From assembly GCF_015644725.1 (NCBI RefSeq), contig NZ_CP064795.1, positions 928,501 through 992,500 on the forward strand: 64,000 nucleotides of DNA. Reading direction: 5' to 3'. This stretch comes from Salinimonas marina (GTDB lineage: Bacteria; Pseudomonadota; Gammaproteobacteria; Enterobacterales; Alteromonadaceae). The position numbers were made by a program, and so were the translations under genes. This document shows, in pieces, positions 59,064 through 64,000 of the stretch (position 1 is its first letter; every line of letters begins with the position of its first letter). The notes under the pieces are model-generated. The model worked only from the letters and a program-made list of their open reading frames with translations, was not told the origin of the DNA and made no database searches.

Positions 59064-60113
59064 ATGGGCAAAAAAAAACAAGTAAATCATCTCTTTTCGT
59101 GTGCTCGAAAAGTTCTCAATAGTAAAAAGAGAATACTTTTTGTGGCGCCGGTAGAGTTTCATGTACCTCACCTTGAGCCAGTCATAAATCAGCTCAAACA
59201 GAATACCATGTTTGAAGTGCACACCCTTGGGCCTTTTTCGGACGTATCGGGGCACCGACATTTTACCAAGCAACATGAAATGGCTTTTGTTACCGCTTAT
59301 GATTTGGTGGTTTCCACCGATTTTAGTGTAGTGCCTTACTGGATAGCAGCTCCGAAAGCTTTTTTTGGGCACGGCATAGGTCCAAAGGTTAATTATCAGG
59401 GTCGGGAGCCGATTAGGGATTTTACCTACAGTTTTTGTCCTTGTTCTGCATTTTATCAGGTACACAAACAGGCCGGTTTACAATGTTATAAAATCGGTCT
59501 GCCTATTCTGGATAATCCGACGCCGCCTGCTATTCAGCCGCTTTTGACAAGTTTTGGTTTACCCACAGATTTACCCCTGCTGGTATACGCGCCTAGTTGG
59601 AGTGGTACTTCGAAGGTTATTTCAGATATTCCCACCATCCTTAAAAAGCTTGAATTGCTCAGTGAAAAGATGAATATTGTGGTTAGCCCACACCCGAATT
59701 TACTGAATCCTAAACGCTACTCTCAATATAATTTATTTGTAAAAACCAGCCTGCCCGTGAACCGACCTGGTGGAGCATTCAATACTTTTGATTTGTGCAA
59801 AGCAGCAGAATACGTAGTAAGTGACATAAGCTCTGTGCTGTTTGAATCTATGGCATTGGGTAAAATAGTACTGTTTGATGGCAATCGGGAAATTTATGAA
59901 TTCAGTGATGCCGGGCAGATTCTTGAGCAAATGTTGCCTGAAGTGCCTACCGTAAATTGGGATGAACCTTTAGATACTCAGTTAACAGCGGCAAAGAATT
60001 ACCCCCAACCAAACTGCTTCATCCAGAACTATCTATACAACAACGGCAGGGCGGGGCTGGTAATGGAAAAAGCGATAAAAAATATACTTAATATCAGGGA
60101 GTGCAACGAGTGA
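59064..60113 (+). CDS. CDP-glycerol glycerophosphotransferase-like protein (TagB/TagF family)
   Basis: A 349-residue protein with a GT-B-like fold: FVAPVEFHVPHLEPV, FFGHGIGPK, LVYAPSWSGT, VVSPHPN and the C-terminal YVVSDISSVLFESMALGKIVLF. The His, Pro and Ser-rich blocks match teichoic-acid TagB/TagF glycerophosphotransferases. They transfer glycerol phosphate from CDP-glycerol. It is directly coupled to a TagD-like gene that would make CDP-glycerol. The N-terminal 25 residues are basic, which may aid membrane association. Confidence 0.82.
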   Translation: MGKKKQVNHLFSCARKVLNSKKRILFVAPVEFHVPHLEPVINQLKQNTMFEVHTLGPFSDVSGHRHFTKQHEMAFVTAYDLVVSTDFSVVPYWIAAPKAFFGHGIGPKVNYQGREPIRDFTYSFCPCSAFYQVHKQAGLQCYKIGLPILDNPTPPAIQPLLTSFGLPTDLPLLVYAPSWSGTSKVISDIPTILKKLELLSEKMNIVVSPHPNLLNPKRYSQYNLFVKTSLPVNRPGGAFNTFDLCKAAEYVVSDISSVLFESMALGKIVLFDGNREIYEFSDAGQILEQMLPEVPTVNWDEPLDTQLTAAKNYPQPNCFIQNYLYNNGRAGLVMEKAIKNILNIRECNE

Positions 60114-60502
60114 AACGAATTGTAACTTTTGGCACATTTGATTTATTTCACGTGGGCCATGCCAATCTTTTGCAACGTGCCGCAGCGCTGGGCGACATTT
60201 TACTGGTAGGGGTCTCGACCGACGAGCTGAACCTGAACAAGAAAGGTCGTAAACCTCTTTATAGCTATGAAGATCGGGTAAAAATTATCAGTAGCCTGCG
60301 CTATGTAAATTTGTGCTTTGCGGAAGAGTCACTAGAGAAAAAAGCTGATTATTTAAGGTATTACGAAGCTGATGTGTTAGTCATGGGCGACGACTGGAAG
60401 GGTAAATTTGATCATCTTAAAGAAGTCTGTGAAGTAGTTTATCTTGAACGTACACCTTCGGTTTCAACCACTGAAATAATTGAAGTCATATCCAGCAAGT
60501 AG
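60110..60502 (+). CDS. Glycerol-3-phosphate cytidylyltransferase (TagD-like)
   Basis: A 130-residue nucleotidyltransferase that would make CDP-glycerol from CTP and glycerol-3-phosphate. FGTFDLFHVGH (HxGH at 14-17) binds CTP; STDELNLNKKG, VMGDDWKGKFD and RTPSVSTTEII are TagD signatures. The length matches TagD (129 in B. subtilis). I start it at GTG 60110 (GTGA overlap with the upstream stop, AGGGAG at good spacing) rather than GTG 60101. Confidence 0.92.
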   Translation: MKRIVTFGTFDLFHVGHANLLQRAAALGDILLVGVSTDELNLNKKGRKPLYSYEDRVKIISSLRYVNLCFAEESLEKKADYLRYYEADVLVMGDDWKGKFDHLKEVCEVVYLERTPSVSTTEIIEVISSK

Positions 60503-60577
60503 CCAATTTAATTTGCTGCCGGACAGGCCGTTACACTAACAATTAGTCTGGAGAAGACTGACAAAATCGGAGTGCAA

Positions 60578-61450
60578 ATGCAGAATCAGGAAATGAGTAC
60601 CGCTTATTCTGACGCCGTAGCTCGTTTTAACAAGAGTCAGTATAAAATTTTACCCCGTAAGCTATTTCAAAAGCGTCAATTCCAGGCGTTTTGCATCGGT
60701 ACGCCCAAATCGGGTACGCATTCGGTAGATACTTTGTGCAGTGCCTATCGAAGCCGGCATGAGCCGGACGAAAAGTTTATGATTAGTTTTATAAGCCAGC
60801 TCAAAAATGGCCAGGTCAGTACTCAGGACGCCATCGACATTCTCAAAAAACGGGACTATCACCATTGGCTTGAGATGGAGTCTTCCCATTATTGCGGAGA
60901 AATTATTGAACCCTTGTATGAAGCATTTCCCAAAGCCCAATACATTCTGACGGTCCGTGACTGTGTGTCATGGGTTGACTCATGGTTCAATCATCAGCTA
61001 GCCCGTAAGCGTCTACCCGAAGATTCAATCTTCAGTATCGGAAGAGCTAATTATTACGATATGGGGCTTAGCTATAGCCGCCATGACAGATTTTTAGAAG
61101 AGCTCGGGTTGTACCCTTTAAAAGCTTACCTTACCTATTGGGCTAATCGAAACGCCGGAGTATTAAATACTATCGCCCCGTCTCAGCTGTTAATATTGCA
61201 AACAAATCAGATAAGCAAACAGGCTTCGTTGCTCGCTTCCTTTTTGGGGATTCAGCCTGGCACGTTACAACTAGAAAAAGCTCATCAGTTCAAAGCAAAA
61301 GAAAAATTTCATATTATCAATCGAATTGATAAACACTACCTTGAAGATAGTTTTGAGGAGATTTGTGGCGAAGTACATAGTCAGACATTTCCGGAAGTTA
61401 GTATAAATGGCCTAATTGAGAAAAAGTTGGCTAGGGCAGATGTGGCTTAA
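60578..61450 (+). CDS. Sulfotransferase-family protein 4
   Basis: A 290-residue protein with PAPS loop FCIGTPKSGTHSVDTLCSAY and 3'-phosphate site YILTVRDCVSWVDSWFNHQL. It differs from the other three in this window, so it may use another acceptor. ATG 60578 is preferred, because GGAG sits at the right distance; a GTG at 60572 is also in frame. It is about 75 bp after the TagD-like gene and probably in the same unit. Confidence 0.85.
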   Translation: MQNQEMSTAYSDAVARFNKSQYKILPRKLFQKRQFQAFCIGTPKSGTHSVDTLCSAYRSRHEPDEKFMISFISQLKNGQVSTQDAIDILKKRDYHHWLEMESSHYCGEIIEPLYEAFPKAQYILTVRDCVSWVDSWFNHQLARKRLPEDSIFSIGRANYYDMGLSYSRHDRFLEELGLYPLKAYLTYWANRNAGVLNTIAPSQLLILQTNQISKQASLLASFLGIQPGTLQLEKAHQFKAKEKFHIINRIDKHYLEDSFEEICGEVHSQTFPEVSINGLIEKKLARADVA

Positions 61451-61593
61451 CATCACTTCACATTAAAACGGAATGTTAACAGAAATTGCAATAAAACAGT
61501 AAAAGTTGAAGCTGTATCAGCTTCGCTCTGTGGTTTACATAGAAATAAGAAAGAGAGTTCACCAACTATCAGGTAATTAAAAGGTGACGATCT

Positions 61594-62970
61594 GTGCTTC
61601 ACAAGCTACTATCGTACTTCAGGTATGGCTCAATGGATGAATATTACATGGACAGTTACTATTTTTCTCCGTTCAAAGAGAAGAGAGGCGAGACAGCGCT
61701 CAATGTGCTCACCGTAACAGAAGCTTTTCCAAATTTAGTGCAGCCCTGGTTAGTTAATCAACTTGTACAAATAGAAAAGCAGGGTGGAGACAATCGAATA
61801 ATTTCATTTCGAGAAGAGGAGCTTCCGAAAACTCTCGTCAACTTAAGTGGCCTGGAGCAAAAATATTGTTGCGTAGGTAACGACCGGCCATCGCTGTTGA
61901 ATTTTTTTTCCAAGAACGTGTTTAGGCTGAGTAGTCTACGTAGTGTGGCAACTCTTACAAAATATTATATTGTTTCTGGACGTTTTTGTAGACCTAAAAA
62001 GCTGTTATTTGAGCTGATGTCCTCTCCTGCATTCTGCGTCAAACCGGATTTGGTTCATTCACATGCCGAAAAAGCCGCTGACAAACTAAATAATTTGATT
62101 AGAGCATTAGGAGTGCCCCATGTTGTTACGTTTCATGGGTTACCTCCCGCGGATGTGACTCAACTGACAATTAAGGGAAGGCAACAATTTGCAAACACAG
62201 TCGATCTTGTGTTTGTAAATACAGAATTTGCTAAGCAGCATTACATATCTTTAGGCGGTCCTGAAGACAAAGTCCAGGTGGTGCCCCAGGGAGTAGATCT
62301 AACGCAATGGCACTATCAGCCCGTTTCGCCTCCAACCTCAACTGAGCCACTTCAGCTTCTTACTGTTGGTCGTCTGTCTGAGGAAAAAGGCCATAAGTAT
62401 GTTATTAATGCGCTGTGCTTGCTCTCAAAATATGGTGTAAATGTGCAGTATCATATCGTTGGAAGAGGTCCTGAAGGCGCTAGGCTAGAAAAACAAGTGA
62501 AGGAATTGGGACTAGAAAAAAATGTAGTATTTCATGGAATTCTTAAAGGCGAAGAATTGCGTCAACGCTACGTACAGTCACACATTTTTATATTGCCCAG
62601 TATTAAAGGCAATGGAAAAGCAGAAGAAACACAGGGAGTAGTAATTCAGGAAGCTCAGGCTAGTGGTGTTTTGGTAATTGGCACGAATACAGGTGGTATT
62701 CCAGAATGTTTGGATAATGGAACGTCTGGGTTCGTCGTGCCTGACAAAAATGCTTATGCGATCGCTGAAATGGTAACTCACCTTTTCTCTAGAAAGTCAG
62801 AGTGGCCCCTTATTCAGGCGAAAGCTAGAAAATGGGTTGAAACTTACTACTGTGCAGATAAAATTGGCCAGAAAATGAACCAGTATTACAGGCTGGCCAT
62901 TCAAAATTACAATCAATCAGTAGCGGAGCAACTGGTTGAAAGTAATAGCTTATTAGCCGATGACAATTAA
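61594..62970 (+). CDS. GT4-family glycosyltransferase, paralogue of 54417
   Basis: A 458-residue GT-B enzyme with N-terminal VLTVTEAFPNLVQPWLVNQL, DLVHSHAEKAADKL and a donor half starting LLTVGRLSEEKGHKYVINAL. The GT4 block is SHIFILPSIKGNGKAEETQG followed by VVIQEAQASGVLVIGTNTGG. It is a close paralogue of 54417-55667 but has an N-terminal extension and a longer C-terminal tail. Its codon use is more A+T-rich. It starts with GTG (AAAGGTGA upstream). It is the last intact gene before the decayed IS. Confidence 0.87.
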   Translation: MLHKLLSYFRYGSMDEYYMDSYYFSPFKEKRGETALNVLTVTEAFPNLVQPWLVNQLVQIEKQGGDNRIISFREEELPKTLVNLSGLEQKYCCVGNDRPSLLNFFSKNVFRLSSLRSVATLTKYYIVSGRFCRPKKLLFELMSSPAFCVKPDLVHSHAEKAADKLNNLIRALGVPHVVTFHGLPPADVTQLTIKGRQQFANTVDLVFVNTEFAKQHYISLGGPEDKVQVVPQGVDLTQWHYQPVSPPTSTEPLQLLTVGRLSEEKGHKYVINALCLLSKYGVNVQYHIVGRGPEGARLEKQVKELGLEKNVVFHGILKGEELRQRYVQSHIFILPSIKGNGKAEETQGVVIQEAQASGVLVIGTNTGGIPECLDNGTSGFVVPDKNAYAIAEMVTHLFSRKSEWPLIQAKARKWVETYYCADKIGQKMNQYYRLAIQNYNQSVAEQLVESNSLLADDN

Positions 62971-63109
62971 AGTTCTTCATTATTCTGGTTGGGTAGGAAA
63001 GTAAAGCTCGTAAAAAATCATAAAATCTGTTTGCAGATTAATAGGTCATTCAAACAGTTTTTAAACAGCGCAGCTATAAATATCAGCCTTGTGCCCATTC
63101 TCTTAGCTT

Positions 63110-64000
63110 CTTAGTTAATGTGATGGGTTCCACCCCGTTTTCACGGACGGATTAGTATAGACGTAAAATTGCTGTCTAAATTGCCAGACTACGTCAGTCC
63201 TTGCTACATCCTGTGTTCGGTATTATTGATCGTTAATGCGTTCACGTTTTGGTCTATCGAGGAAGCCTTAACAGGTGATATTGTCTGCACAGTGGCCTAC
63301 AGCACTCATGCTACTTGTTAAATTTTTTGCGTTTGAGTAGTTTCTGATAAACGCCGCCGGTACATTGCGTCCCATGATCTCGATTATGGCAGCGACCCAC
63401 TTGGTCTCCGGCTGCAGTGCCATAAAGTCGCGTTCAAAATGGTTGGCGAGCCCAACAGGACGCATTGTCTTTCGTTTTGCGCCTCAGTGTTTTCTGCGCG
63501 GCCCGCCATAAAGCCGATTTTCTAGCATTAATCGAGCAATACAATTCAAGCTGGCTTTAATACCTTCACTGTGCAGATCTTCATATCTTCTTGGTGCGCC
63601 GATGATACCGCCGCTGTCTGCGTGAATTTTACGCATTCGCTCGAGTGCTTGTGTATTGATGATGTCGCGCACACTAGGCTTACGCTTCTTCCACGCATGA
63701 TAACCGCGCGGGGTTGACGAACAAGCATCGACACATACTGCGAACAGCAAAGCTTATTCTACAACGCGATATGGCCTGATACCTTGCGGTAATTCTTTGG
63801 CGAAGAACGTTGCCGCTTCTCGCAAAAAATAGCGCTCCTTTCTTACCTTGGCAAGTTCGCGCTTGAGCGTGGCAAACTCTTAATCGCGAGGGGTACCCTG
63901 GCCTTGAAACGTCTCGCGTCTGGCTTGTTCGGCATCACGCTTCCAGCTATTTAAATTGTTTGGATGAACTTCAATATCCAATGCTATCTGGCGACAACTC
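63110..64000 (-). pseudogene. Decayed IS3-family transposase (OrfA and OrfB remnants), partial
   Basis: The minus strand from the right edge reads an OrfA-like sequence (RQIALDIEVHPNNLNSWKRD, LREAATFFAKELPQG) with an in-frame stop inside it. An OrfB start follows (YHAWKKRKPSVRD, ERMRKIHADSGGIIGAPRRY). Further left are LANHFERDFMALQPETKWV and, in broken frames, the OrfB end (SMSAVGHCADN, RPKRERIN, PSVKTGWNPSH). Catalytic parts are deleted or frameshifted, so the element is inactive. It runs off the window and marks the border of the variable block. Confidence 0.85.

Noticed and set aside
1..64000. JUMPstart/ops element (GGCGGTAG) upstream of the EPS genes
   Set aside because: The only match seen is inside glnE, near 26314, not upstream of an EPS operon.

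Overview
The window looks like a chromosomal segment from a marine gammaproteobacterium of the Alteromonadales (Alteromonas/Salinimonas-like). This rests on the minCDE operon, upp, tdk, fadE, glnE, hldE and a DUF3081 protein, all reading like proteins of that order. The genus cannot be fixed from the sequence alone. No tRNA, rRNA or CRISPR array was seen.

Layout. 1-3.7 kb: end of a hybrid sensor kinase, a YihY-family membrane protein and minC-minD-minE with a strong terminator. 3.7-9.5 kb: two secreted peptidases (S10 and M20), an MDR oxidoreductase, a methyltransferase and upp. 9.7-15.1 kb: a LacI-family regulator, a GAF-like protein, an SDR, tdk and a GGDEF-EAL protein. 15.4-23.2 kb: fadE, then an operon of an RND exporter, a LolA-like periplasmic protein and two outer-membrane beta-barrels. 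23.3-30.6 kb: a lipid A-type acyltransferase, a TcpQ-domain protein, glnE, a DUF350 protein, a GIY-YIG protein and hldE. 30.7-50.7 kb: an exosortase A (XrtA/PEP-CTERM-type) exopolysaccharide locus with ATPase, initiating sugar transferase, export lipoprotein, chain-length protein, tyrosine autokinase, outer-membrane protein, two polysaccharide deacetylases, CelD-like and FemAB-like proteins, a DegT aminotransferase, glycosyltransferases and XrtA. 50.7-63.0 kb: a strain-variable-looking, more A+T-rich block with four sulfotransferases, six glycosyltransferase-type genes, a flippase and a CDP-glycerol pair (TagD-like plus TagB/TagF-like). 63.1-64 kb: a decayed IS3-family element running off the right edge.

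How it fits together. The sugar transferase would start a repeat unit on undecaprenyl phosphate. Glycosyltransferases extend it, and sulfotransferases and a glycerol-phosphate transferase may decorate it. The flippase, Wzz-like protein, tyrosine kinase, export lipoprotein and outer-membrane protein would assemble and export it. Exosortase A would sort PEP-CTERM proteins, none of which is encoded in this window.

Two things stand out. Six genes (minD, the RND exporter, glnE, the CelD-like gene, one glycosyltransferase, the flippase) are each broken by what is best explained as one missing base, mostly in short G/C runs. Restoring it returns each to a normal-looking full-length protein, so sequencing error is more likely than decay. 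Between 41.6 and 43.2 kb lies a composite, hairpin-rich direct-repeat array that I cannot assign to a known element; it is the best candidate for something undescribed.
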